Shown here in pieces: positions 7,201 through 15,271 of a DNA stretch of 30,388 nucleotides. A program made the position numbers and the translations under genes. The stretch spans positions 1-30,388 of the forward strand of contig NZ_QSSH01000029.1 of NCBI RefSeq assembly GCF_003438495.1. Direction: 5' to 3'. A model generated the notes under the pieces. It worked only from the letters and a program-made list of their open reading frames with translations, did no database searches and was not told the origin of the DNA. The first letter of the stretch is position 1. Every line of letters begins with the position of its first letter. Origin of the DNA: Collinsella sp. TF05-9AC. Lineage in GTDB: Bacteria > Actinomycetota > Coriobacteriia > Coriobacteriales > Coriobacteriaceae.

Positions 7201-8479
7201 CGCCGAGGCCAAGCGCGTCACCTCCATCGCCCGCGCCATCAACTGGAGCTATATGTGGCGCCGCCTAATGAGCTACGTTTGGCTCGACCTGCTGCTAGTA
7301 GTGATTGTGGCGGCGATCCTTGTCTATGGATACAACCAGACGCTGCCCAACGGCGCGTTTACCGCAGGATGGATCCCCGGCGCCACCGTTCACGGCATGT
7401 CGCTGACGCCCGCGCGCGGCTGGGACCTGACAACGCTCACCTATACCGTCGAGCTTGCGCGCACCACCAAGACTTTCCCCCTCGCGCAGGACCTCGTCGC
7501 GCTATGGCCTCTCTACCTTGTCGTTGTGGGTTGGCAGGTCATCAGCGTGCTCAACATGCTCGGCGGTGCCCGCCGTGTGCGCCGTACCATGGCACCGCTC
7601 AACGACTTGGCACTGCGCGTGGACGAACTCGGCCGCATGCAACTCGCCGGCGGCAAAATGGAGACACTGGAGCAGGCCATCGAGCGCGCAAGCGTCGACT
7701 CGCCGAGCGTCACCACCGGCGACGCCGACCTGGCAAGCATCGAGGTCGCGCTCAACCGCCTGCTGCGCCAGATGCAAGAGGCAAAGCTGCAGCAGATGCG
7801 CTTTGTCAACGATGCAAGCCACGAGCTACGCACGCCCATCGCGGTGATTCAGGGCTACGTAAACATGCTCGACCGCTGGGGCAAAAACGACCCGGACGTG
7901 CTGGCAGAATCCATCGCGTCCCTTAAAGCCGAAAGCGAGCACATGCAAGAGCTTGTGGAGCAGCTGCTGTTTTTGGCACGCGGCGATGCCGGACGCACCG
8001 TACTGCGGCGCGCGAATACCAACCTGGCCGCGCTGGTCGGCGAGGTATGCGAGGAATCGCAGATGATCGATACCGAGCACACGTATCGACTGGCCTTTGA
8101 CGCTGTGCTTGTCAGCGACCCGCGCTGCGACGCGCCCGTTGACGTGGCGCTCGTGAAGCAGGCTCTGCGCGTGATCGTGCAAAACGCCGCCAAGTACTCG
8201 GATGCGGGAACGACCGTCACATTTGGCATAACGCCGGATGCGGGCGCGGGCACGATCGACATAAGTGTTGAGGACGAGGGCATCGGCATGAACCAGGAAT
8301 CCGCAGCTCACGCGTTCGAGCGGTTCTACCGTGCCGACAACGCGCGCGATGCCGGCGCACAGGGTTCGGGTCTGGGGCTTGCGATCGCCAAGTGGATCGT
8401 CGACAGCCACGGCGGCGTCATCGGTGTGACCTCGGTCGAAGGGGTCGGCAGCCGCTTTACGATTCGCCTGCCACGATAG
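7184..8479 (+). CDS. Membrane-bound sensor histidine kinase
   Basis: 431 residues from an ATG that overlaps the regulator gene by 17 bases, with GGGGTGGG as ribosome site. Two membrane helices (about 30-50 and 104-126) flank a short outer loop of roughly 55 residues with a tryptophan-rich stretch. A HAMP-like linker follows. The HisKA domain carries the phosphoacceptor H213 in NDASHELRTP. The ATPase domain shows N334 in VQNAAKYSD, the G1 box EDEGIGM (363-369) and the G2 box GSGLGLA (394-400). All catalytic motifs are intact. The small sensor loop suggests detection within or near the membrane, in keeping with the membrane protein encoded two genes upstream. The signal is unknown. Confidence 0.95.
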   Translation: MSAARNAEAKRVTSIARAINWSYMWRRLMSYVWLDLLLVVIVAAILVYGYNQTLPNGAFTAGWIPGATVHGMSLTPARGWDLTTLTYTVELARTTKTFPLAQDLVALWPLYLVVVGWQVISVLNMLGGARRVRRTMAPLNDLALRVDELGRMQLAGGKMETLEQAIERASVDSPSVTTGDADLASIEVALNRLLRQMQEAKLQQMRFVNDASHELRTPIAVIQGYVNMLDRWGKNDPDVLAESIASLKAESEHMQELVEQLLFLARGDAGRTVLRRANTNLAALVGEVCEESQMIDTEHTYRLAFDAVLVSDPRCDAPVDVALVKQALRVIVQNAAKYSDAGTTVTFGITPDAGAGTIDISVEDEGIGMNQESAAHAFERFYRADNARDAGAQGSGLGLAIAKWIVDSHGGVIGVTSVEGVGSRFTIRLPR

Positions 8480-8498
8480 GAAGCCCCTCGGCATAAAT

Positions 8499-8532
8499 AA
8501 AGGGATAGGGCCACGCGGCCCTATCCCTTTTT
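8499..8532. terminator. Bidirectional intrinsic terminator
   Basis: A perfect 14-bp stem, AAAGGGATAGGGCC/GGCCCTATCCCTTT, with loop ACGC is followed by T residues on the plus strand and flanked by an A-rich stretch that serves the minus strand. It ends both the histidine kinase operon and the convergent VOC gene. Confidence 0.9.
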
Positions 8533-8554
8533 GCCAGCTATGGCAGCTTGTGCG

Positions 8555-8929
8555 CTACTCGCGGCACAGGTGCACGGCGAAACCGGCGAACTCGCGCTTA
8601 AAATACACGAGCTTGGTGCCGCCGTCGGGCAGCAGCGCGCGCGACTCTTCGTTGACCTCGAGCCCGCGCTCGGCAAACCACTTCTCAGCTGCATCGATGT
8701 CGTTAACGGCAAAGCCGATGTGGCCTTTGGTGCCACGACCGTTCTGCTTCATGATCTCGACCAGCGAATCGTTGAAGTACGAAACCGGGGTCTCGATGAC
8801 GGGCAGGCCCATCATCGTCGAGAACAGCTCCGCGATCTCCAGGGCGTCTGCCGGGTCGGTGGCGTTAATGCCCACATGGGCAACGCGCATACCAAAGAGC
8901 TCTACCGGGTTGGCGTTCTGCTCACTCAT
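8555..8929 (-). CDS. VOC (glyoxalase-like) protein resembling the KDPG-aldolase-linked domain
   Basis: 124 residues. The vicinal-oxygen-chelate fold is visible as two beta-alpha units beginning VAHVGINATDP and GHIGFAVNDID. EIMKQNGRGTKGHIG and the tail KREFAGFAVHL match, from memory, the C-terminal VOC domain fused to some bacterial KDPG/KHG aldolases. Here it stands alone. The role could be a chelating lyase or isomerase acting on a sugar-acid intermediate; this is inference. Eleven bases after the PTS IIB stop codon and with a weak ribosome site of its own, it is probably translated by coupling to that gene. Upstream in-frame codons overlap the IIB gene and are not used as the start. Confidence 0.75.
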   Translation of the reverse strand: MSEQNANPVELFGMRVAHVGINATDPADALEIAELFSTMMGLPVIETPVSYFNDSLVEIMKQNGRGTKGHIGFAVNDIDAAEKWFAERGLEVNEESRALLPDGGTKLVYFKREFAGFAVHLCRE

Positions 8930-8940
8930 GCAGTCAGCGC

Positions 8941-9228
8941 CTACTGAGCCATGACGTCGAGAACGGCCTTCTCGGCGGCAACGCGGTTCATGCCGGTCAT
9001 GAAGGGCACGCCACTCACGTACGGGCAGGTGAGGCCCTCGGGGGCAACGGTGGTGGCGATCAGCAGGTCGGCGCCCTCGTCGCAGTAGTCCTTGGCCTCG
9101 GAGATGGCGCACTGCACAATCTCATACTTGCCGGCGTAACCGTTGGCGTCGAGCAGGGTGGCGACCTTCTGGGCAACGAGCGTGGAAGTAGCAGCGCCAG
9201 CACCGCAAGCCAAAACGATCTTCTTCAT
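8941..9228 (-). CDS. PTS EIIB component, galactitol (GatB) type
   Basis: 95 residues. The P-loop CGAGAATS places the phosphorylated cysteine at C8, followed by the GatB-like segments IVQCAISEA and GVPFMTGM. In the phosphotransferase system IIB passes phosphate from IIA to the sugar held by the membrane IIC. No IIA or IIC gene adjoins it; the neighbours are the VOC gene downstream and a divergent membrane protein upstream. It is therefore an orphan IIB that must work with components encoded elsewhere, or a remnant of a larger operon. The ribosome site is GGGAG before ATG. A short palindrome (about 9247-9269, GGTTTACTTTAGGTAAG) lies just upstream and might be an operator. Confidence 0.85.
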   Translation of the reverse strand: MKKIVLACGAGAATSTLVAQKVATLLDANGYAGKYEIVQCAISEAKDYCDEGADLLIATTVAPEGLTCPYVSGVPFMTGMNRVAAEKAVLDVMAQ

Positions 9229-9306
9229 AGGTAATGTCTCCCTTCATGGTTTACTTTAGGTAAGTGTACCGCAGCGAGCGATGGCACTCGGCCTCGATGA
9301 GCTTTT

Positions 9307-9336
9307 ATGCCAGTTTGCTTTCGCGCTGCGTATAAT
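9307..9336 (+). promoter_or_regulatory. Sigma-70-type promoter of the helical-repeat protein gene
   Basis: A perfect TATAAT (9331-9336) is preceded at 18 bases by ATGCCA (9307-9312), a fair -35 box. The leader to the ATG is about 50 bases and contains AAGGA as ribosome site. Confidence 0.6.
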
Positions 9337-9391
9337 ACATCTAGTACATGTTGTCATACCGCTCGCTTTATGAGCGACTAAGGACCCTAAT

Positions 9392-10015
9392 ATGCCCGAT
9401 TCTCGCACACTCTGGACCGCCGTCGTTATCATCTGCATCGCCGTGTCGGTGTTCTTTAGCGTCAAAAAACGCACCACGTTTAAACGCCTGCAGCAGCTCA
9501 TGGCCGCCAAGCAGTGGGACGAGTTCGATCGTTTGCTCGACGGCAAACTCACCAGCATGCTGTACCCGCGCTACAACCGCGACTACCTGCGCCTGAACTC
9601 CTATCTGCTGCGCGAGGACCATAAGCGCGCCGACGAGATGTTCGACCTGCTGCTGGGACTCAACCTGCCCAAGATGCAGCGTGTCGACCTGGTCATTAAG
9701 GCCTTTAACTACTACGTTGGCCAGGAGGACCGCAAAAAGTCCAAGGAGCTGCTGCACGAGATCAAGGGCTTTGAGGGCGGTCAGGCCGAGGCAGTCGCAC
9801 ACGAGTGCCAGCTGATGTACGACACGATGATCCTCAAGCGCCACAACGATATTCCCGAGCTGGAGCGCATGCTCAAGGAGGCCGGTGACGACAAGGTCAA
9901 GAGCTGCCGCCTGGAATACCTGCTGGCCCTGCAGTACCAAAACAAGGGTGACGAAGCCAAGTTCCAGGAGTTCCTGGAGAAGTCGGGCCAACACTCGATG
10001 GCCGTCAACGCGTAA
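9392..10015 (+). CDS. Membrane-anchored TPR-like helical-repeat protein
   Basis: 207 residues. An N-terminal membrane anchor spans about residues 7-23 (LWTAVVIICIAVSVFFSV), followed by the basic stretch KKRTTFKR. The remainder is a run of amphipathic helices with TPR-like spacing (QQLMAAKQWDEFDRLLDG, LREDHKRADEMFDLLLGL, LALQYQNKGDEAKFQEFL). TPR-like domains usually bind other proteins. No catalytic motif is seen. Whether the repeats face the cytoplasm cannot be decided. It is followed 31 bases later by tRNA-Leu and may be transcribed with it. Confidence 0.65.
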   Translation: MPDSRTLWTAVVIICIAVSVFFSVKKRTTFKRLQQLMAAKQWDEFDRLLDGKLTSMLYPRYNRDYLRLNSYLLREDHKRADEMFDLLLGLNLPKMQRVDLVIKAFNYYVGQEDRKKSKELLHEIKGFEGGQAEAVAHECQLMYDTMILKRHNDIPELERMLKEAGDDKVKSCRLEYLLALQYQNKGDEAKFQEFLEKSGQHSMAVNA

Positions 10016-10046
10016 CGGACGGCTTGTGCTAGACTTCTAGTCTCAC

Positions 10047-10131
10047 GGGGGCGTGGCGGAATTGGCATACGCAGGAGACTTAAAATCTCTCGCCGCAAGG
10101 ATTGTGGGTTCGAGTCCCACCGCCCCTACCA
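10047..10131 (+). tRNA. tRNA-Leu (anticodon UAA)
   Basis: 85 bases including an encoded CCA. The acceptor arm pairs GGGGGCG with CGCCCCT. The anticodon stem GGAGA/TCTCT encloses the loop CTTAAAA, with anticodon TAA at 10081-10083. A variable arm longer than usual marks a class II tRNA, and the T arm is GTGGG-TTCGAGT-CCCAC. It reads UUA (and UUG by wobble), rare codons in this GC-rich genome. Confidence 0.95.
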
Positions 10132-10143
10132 TATGGAGCTTGC

Positions 10144-10181
10144 GAGCCCGTGTTCCCCAGGGATGCGGGCTCGTTTCCTTT
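10144..10181 (+). terminator. Terminator of tRNA-Leu
   Basis: GAGCCCG (10144-10150) pairs with CGGGCTC (10166-10172) across a 15-base loop, followed by GTTTCCTTT. Confidence 0.65.
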
Positions 10182-10263
10182 GGACGCCGTCAACTGCAGA
10201 GCAGCTCATTTGGGACGGGGCTTTTTTGACTACTTTTTCCGCCCACCCAATGAGTTTCCTACC

Positions 10264-10346
10264 ACATTTTCCGATGGAAAAACGTGGTTGTCTCGCACAT
10301 TTTCCGATGGAAAAACGTGGTTGTCTCGCACATTTTCCGATGGAAA
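10264..10346. repeat. 33-bp tandem repeats with palindromes upstream of the AAA ATPase
   Basis: Two full units (10264-10296, 10297-10329) and the start of a third (10330-10346) repeat at exactly 33 bp. Each contains the palindrome TTTTCCGATGGAAAA (10267-10281, 10300-10314, 10333-10346, the last lacking the final A). A degenerate half-site TTTTCC lies 32 bp further upstream (10235-10240). The third palindrome ends 14 bases before the -10 box, over the -35 position. The spacing of about three helical turns puts the palindromes on the same face of DNA, as expected for cooperative binding of a repressor. Confidence 0.85.
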
Positions 10347-10360
10347 CACCCAAATGGCCT

Positions 10361-10385
10361 TATACTAACCGAGAGGGTTGGGAGG
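10361..10385 (+). promoter_or_regulatory. -10 box and ribosome site of the AAA ATPase gene
   Basis: TATACT lies at 10361-10366 and GGGAGG just before the ATG at 10390. No standard -35 box is present; its place is taken by the third palindrome, so the promoter may need an activator or be blocked by a repressor there. Confidence 0.55.
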
Positions 10386-10389
10386 CAAT

Positions 10390-11691
10390 ATGCAGCGACA
10401 GCTTATGAGCGAACTTATCGCTTGGAAATCAAGGACGAATCGCAAACCTCTCTTGCTTAAGGGAGCCCGCCAGACAGGAAAGACTTGGCTTCTTAACGAA
10501 TTCGCAAGCCAGCAGTATCGAAACGTCATTCGTTTTGACTTTATGCTCGAGCCGAGCACACGCTCGCTGTTCGATGGGGACCTCGACCCCAAGCGCATCA
10601 TCTCCCAGATAGAACTCCTACGTGGCCAAACTGTAACGCCAGCAGACACGCTCATCATCTTCGACGAGATCCAAGAGGCCCCGCGCGGGATCACCTCGCT
10701 CAAGTACTTCAACGAGCTTGCACCCGAATACCACATCGTAGCAGCCGGTTCCTATATGGGCCTCGCGCTCCGACGCGAAAATGAGTCATTTCCCGTCGGC
10801 AAAATCGACCAGCTCACCATGCGTCCCATGGGGTTCGCCGAGTTCGTTCGTGCCGTCGACGGCGACCCGCTCGCCGACGCCATCCTTGCCGCAGACATGA
10901 ACCTTCTAGCAAACGTTACCGAAAAGCTCGAACACTTGCTCAAGGAATACCTTGTTGTCGGCGGTATGCCCGAAGTTGTCTCCGCTTTCGCCGAGACACG
11001 CGACTTCATCGAAGCCCGAAGGCTTCAGCAGCAAATCATCGAGGCTTACGAATCCGATTTTGGCAAACATGCACCCGCCCGCATCATCGAGCGCATGAGG
11101 TTGGTTTGGAAATCCCTTCCCGGCCAGCTTGCCAAAGAGAACAAGAAGTTTGTCTATGGCGCCCTTCGCCCCGGAGCGCGCGCACGCGATTTTGAGGAAA
11201 GCCTCCAGTGGCTCACGGACTACGGAATCGTTCATAAGGTGCCACGTGTTTCCGCTCTAAAGGCGCCGCTCTCGAGCTACGAAGACCTCTCGGGCTTCAA
11301 ACTGTTCTGCATCGACACCGGCATCCTCGGAGCGCTCTCCGGTCTCTCTCCGGCCATCGTTCTTAACGGATCCGCTGTTTTTACCGAGTTCAAAGGTTCG
11401 CTGACCGAACAATACGTCGCGCAGGAGCTTTTGCTCCAGGACAAAACTCCCGCGTATTGGTCCTCTACCTCTGGCAATGCCGAAACCGACTTTGCCATCG
11501 ACCATGCGGGAACCGTGCTTCCGCTTGAGGTCAAGGCGGCAGAGAACCTTAAAGCGAAGAGTCTGAAAATAGCCTGCGAAAAATTCAAGCTCGAGCGTTG
11601 CGTGAGGAGCTCCCTGGCGGCATATAGAGACGAGGGCATGCTCGTCAATATTCCGCTTTGGGAGATTGGGCAAATCGACAAGCTGGCATAG
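10390..11691 (+). CDS. AAA_14/DUF4143 ATPase
   Basis: 433 residues. Walker A GARQTGKT is at 25-32, Walker B LIIFDEIQ at 88-95, and a sensor-like IVAAGSYMG at 116-124. The C-terminal DUF4143 part carries ETDFAI followed by LPLEVKAAE, the spacing of a PD-(D/E)XK nuclease-like site. Such proteins are very common in gut bacteria, usually as single mobile-looking genes of unknown role. The ATG is chosen over a TTG four codons earlier because GGGAGG lies directly before it. Base composition is visibly less GC-rich than in the flanking genes. With its place behind a tRNA gene this suggests acquisition by transfer. No integrase or duplicated tRNA end was found. Confidence 0.9.
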   Translation: MQRQLMSELIAWKSRTNRKPLLLKGARQTGKTWLLNEFASQQYRNVIRFDFMLEPSTRSLFDGDLDPKRIISQIELLRGQTVTPADTLIIFDEIQEAPRGITSLKYFNELAPEYHIVAAGSYMGLALRRENESFPVGKIDQLTMRPMGFAEFVRAVDGDPLADAILAADMNLLANVTEKLEHLLKEYLVVGGMPEVVSAFAETRDFIEARRLQQQIIEAYESDFGKHAPARIIERMRLVWKSLPGQLAKENKKFVYGALRPGARARDFEESLQWLTDYGIVHKVPRVSALKAPLSSYEDLSGFKLFCIDTGILGALSGLSPAIVLNGSAVFTEFKGSLTEQYVAQELLLQDKTPAYWSSTSGNAETDFAIDHAGTVLPLEVKAAENLKAKSLKIACEKFKLERCVRSSLAAYRDEGMLVNIPLWEIGQIDKLA

Positions 11692-11697
11692 GCGCTG

Positions 11698-11808
11698 TGG
11701 GGACGCCCCGCAAGGACTGTCCCCAGGTGCCGGCTGTTGAGTTGCGGTGGAATAGGGACTGTTTGGCGCCCGAAAGGGCGATTTTAGTCCGTATTTCACC
11801 GCAACTTA
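11698..11808. repeat. Compound intergenic palindrome, copy 2
   Basis: A small inverted repeat TGGGGAC/GTCCCCA (about 11698-11725) is followed by a larger one. Its left arm GAGTTGCGGTGGAATAGGGA begins at 11739 and its right arm AGTCCGTATTTCACCGCAAC at 11786. Inside the loop CGCCC-GAAA-GGGCG is followed by ATTTT. The element fills the gap between the convergent AAA ATPase and ppx genes and may end both transcripts. Copy 1, with nearly the same arms and another loop, is at 18486-18554. Confidence 0.8.
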
Positions 11809-11809
11809 T

Positions 11810-12811
11810 TTAGAGGGCGCTGAGGCTGGGAGTCCATGCGATGGTGGGAGTCGCGCCGTCGAGGGTCTCGTTGATGGTGGCGGCCATACCGGCGAGGAGG
11901 CTGTTCTCGCTTACGGTGAGCATGTCGTAACCGCCGGCACGCATGAGCTCGCGGATCACCACGGCGCCAGCCAGAATCACGCCCGCGCGTTTGGGCTGTA
12001 CACCCGGTAGCGCGGCGATACCCTCCACATCCAGCGTAGATATACGATCGATGGCGGCCGAGATCTGCTCCATCGAAAGCTCGCGCAGGTGCACAAAGCT
12101 CGAGTCGTACGGCTCCAGTTCGTGGATCAGCGCCACGAGCGTGGTGACGGTACCGCCCACCGCGACGAGGCGCTCGGCGCGCTCAAAGTCGACAGGCAGG
12201 CCCTCAAAATAGGCGGAGAACTGCTCGCTCGCCCACGCGGCGGCAACCGCAAGCTCATTCGTCGACGGCGGCAGCGCAGAGAAAAACCGCTCCGTCACGC
12301 GACGGCAACCGATGTCCAGTGAGCGCGTTCCCTCCAGCGCAAAGACCCCGCGCTCAGGCGCATAGACGCCCGTCGCGAGCTCCGTGGAGCCACCGCCCGA
12401 ATCGGCGACGATGATGCGCTCGCCAGCAAAGTCGTGTGCCACGCCAAAAAACGTCAGGCGCGCCTCAACCTCGCCCGGAATCACCTGCGGTTCGAGCCCC
12501 AGATCGCGCAGACCGTCCAGCAGCAGCGCGGCATTGGACGCATCGCGCGCGGCACTCGTGCAGGTGGTGCAGACGCACGCGGCCCCAAAGGTACGGGCTT
12601 CGTCCACAAACATGCGGCACGCAACGAGCACGCGCTCAACGGCCGCCTCGCAAAAGCGCCCCGTCGCGTCCACGCCCTCGCCCAAGTCGGTGATCTCGGT
12701 ATGCTTGGACGATTCCACGATCGCCCCGGCCTCGACCTGCGCCAACACCAGTCGCGACGACACCGTTCCCAGGTCGATCGCGGCCACCTTATAGCATTTG
12801 CAATTTGTCAT
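11810..12811 (-). CDS. Ppx/GppA family exopolyphosphatase/guanosine pentaphosphate phosphatase
   Basis: 333 residues. It belongs to the ASKHA ATPase fold: the phosphate-1 loop AAIDLGTVSSRL is at residues 10-21 and the second loop DSGGGSTEL at 137-145. The acidic segment PGEVEARL (112-119) holds the expected catalytic glutamate. VAVGGTVTTL is the adenosine-type motif. At this length only the two catalytic lobes are present, without the C-terminal HD-like domain of long Ppx proteins. It would hydrolyse polyphosphate ends or pppGpp; the choice cannot be made from sequence. GGAGGGG precedes the ATG. It lies 20 bases after the FtsB-like gene, in the same operon. Confidence 0.9.
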   Translation of the reverse strand: MTNCKCYKVAAIDLGTVSSRLVLAQVEAGAIVESSKHTEITDLGEGVDATGRFCEAAVERVLVACRMFVDEARTFGAACVCTTCTSAARDASNAALLLDGLRDLGLEPQVIPGEVEARLTFFGVAHDFAGERIIVADSGGGSTELATGVYAPERGVFALEGTRSLDIGCRRVTERFFSALPPSTNELAVAAAWASEQFSAYFEGLPVDFERAERLVAVGGTVTTLVALIHELEPYDSSFVHLRELSMEQISAAIDRISTLDVEGIAALPGVQPKRAGVILAGAVVIRELMRAGGYDMLTVSENSLLAGMAATINETLDGATPTIAWTPSLSAL

Positions 12812-12831
12812 TGCGAGCTCCCCTCCGGGCG

Positions 12832-13596
12832 CTATTTGCCGTTGGACACGACCGTCTGACCCTCGACGCCGTTAAACCCAAACAGCATGTCGAGCGCTTG
12901 GATGTACCATGGCGCGTCCTTGCCGACTTCTTCGATCTCCTTGGCCACCTCGCTGGCCTTCTTGGCGTTCGACGACTTCTTTTCAGCCGACGACGAGTCC
13001 GAATCGCCGTCCAGGCCCTGCACTTCAATCCTCTTCTCGCCGGGCATCACCAGGCCCAGGTCCTCGGATGCCGCGTCCTTGATACCCTCCTCCGAGAGCA
13101 GCTTGTCGACGCTTTTTTGCAGCTCATCATTGTATTGCTGGCGAATCTCGACCTGCTTGGCCAAGATATCGCTCGAACGCTTTGCCACGTACAGGTCGCG
13201 CACGGGGAAATACAGGCTCACGAGCACCAGGGCAACGACGATGCCGATGAATAGCCCTCGCTGAGGACCGTGGGTAAAGTCGTAGATCGCCTTGACCACC
13301 GCGTTGTCGTTGGCGTAGTGCATAAAGTCCGAGCCCGAAAGACGGTTCGAGGGCCTGCTCGACCTATCGTGCGTTTGAGCCGACGAGCGCTGAGCATGCG
13401 ACGAACGTGCCGGGCGCACTGGTCCATCTGTCGAAGTATTCACTTGAGCATTGGGGCGCGAGGTACTTGTCGGGCGCTGTATGGAGCGGTCGGCGCCGGC
13501 GTAGGCGGACCCACCGAGCTGCACCGTGCGCGCACGGCGAGGTGACGGCTCACGCGAACCGGCGGAATAGTACCTGTTGTCGTAAATCTGATCCAT
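12832..13596 (-). CDS. FtsB/DivIC-like septum formation protein
   Basis: 254 residues from an ATG with AAGG upstream. A long polar, Ser/Arg-rich N-terminus (about 110 residues, probably disordered and cytoplasmic) leads to one membrane helix near residues 118-137 (GLFIGIVVALVLVSLYF). A coiled coil follows (SDILAKQVEIRQQYNDELQ), then the family signature EDLGLVMPGEKRI. A charged Ser/Lys linker and a short WYIQALDMLFGF tail come last. FtsB/DivIC proteins bridge FtsL and FtsQ at the division septum. Both the N-terminal and C-terminal extensions exceed the usual roughly 100 residues. A minus-strand -10 box TATAAC (13640-13645) precedes it. It shares an operon with the ppx-type gene. Confidence 0.8.
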   Translation of the reverse strand: MDQIYDNRYYSAGSREPSPRRARTVQLGGSAYAGADRSIQRPTSTSRPNAQVNTSTDGPVRPARSSHAQRSSAQTHDRSSRPSNRLSGSDFMHYANDNAVVKAIYDFTHGPQRGLFIGIVVALVLVSLYFPVRDLYVAKRSSDILAKQVEIRQQYNDELQKSVDKLLSEEGIKDAASEDLGLVMPGEKRIEVQGLDGDSDSSSAEKKSSNAKKASEVAKEIEEVGKDAPWYIQALDMLFGFNGVEGQTVVSNGK

Positions 13597-13639
13597 GTGC
13601 GCCTTGTGCGGTTGAGGTTTGTTTGCGCTAAGTCTTTTA

Positions 13640-13645
13640 GTTATA
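13640..13645 (-). promoter_or_regulatory. Probable -10 box for the ftsB-ppx operon
   Basis: TATAAC on the minus strand lies about 44 bases before the ATG and downstream of the enolase terminator. No good -35 box is seen. Confidence 0.4.
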
Positions 13646-13686
13646 GCACGAGTGCGCGCACCGCCTTCGGCGGCCCTTGCTCGACA

Positions 13687-13719
13687 TAAAAAAGGCGCTG
13701 AGCCATATGGCCCAGCGCC
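13687..13719 (-). terminator. Terminator of enolase
   Basis: GGCGCTG (13694-13700) pairs with CAGCGCC (13713-13719), extended by GCC/GGC inside. On the minus strand the stem is followed by a run of T (the A-run at 13687-13693). Confidence 0.9.
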
Positions 13720-13792
13720 CAATGGTGCTCAACAGTGCCCGACGGGAGCAAGGCGAATCCGAGTCAGCCCCGCCCCCGCACACGCCGCTTGC

Positions 13793-15094
<1,302 letters not shown>

Positions 15095-15158
15095 TCACTT
15101 GGAAACGAGTTGAATGCTTGGCGACGCGGCTTACACGCTGCAGCGGCGCGAAGGTTCA

Positions 15159-15214
15159 TAAGTTAGCCTTGTCGCACTTTTTGCATTATGCCCTAAGTTA
15201 GCCAAGCGATACAA
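15159..15214 (-). promoter_or_regulatory. Enolase promoter with 10-bp direct repeats
   Basis: On the minus strand TTGTAT (15209-15214) and CATAAT (15185-15190) are 18 bases apart. The word GGCTAACTTA (plus strand TAAGTTAGCC) occurs twice, at 15159-15168 and 15194-15203, 35 bases apart. One copy is inside the promoter spacer and one is just downstream of the -10 box, a layout suited to a repressor. Confidence 0.5.
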
Positions 15215-15221
15215 TCTTTTT

Positions 15222-15264
15222 AAAAAAATAATGGGGCGATGGGACAAGTCCGTCCCGTCGCCCC
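15222..15264 (-). terminator. Terminator of the larC2-yfcE-mazG operon
   Basis: GGGGCGATGGGAC (15233-15245) pairs with GTCCCGTCGCCCC (15252-15264), one G-T pair. On the minus strand it is followed by a T-rich run ending in seven T. Confidence 0.9.
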
Positions 15265-15271
15265 CGCAGTC

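Noticed and set aside
10264..10346. CRISPR array
   Set aside because: The repeats are contiguous 33-bp units with no unique spacers and no cas genes.
10102..10368. Peptide with internal repeats encoded across the 33-bp units
   Set aside because: The repeated peptide follows from the DNA repeat; it starts inside tRNA-Leu and crosses the terminator and promoter.
10047..11691. Integrated element with attachment sites at tRNA-Leu
   Set aside because: No integrase and no second copy of the tRNA 3' end could be found downstream.
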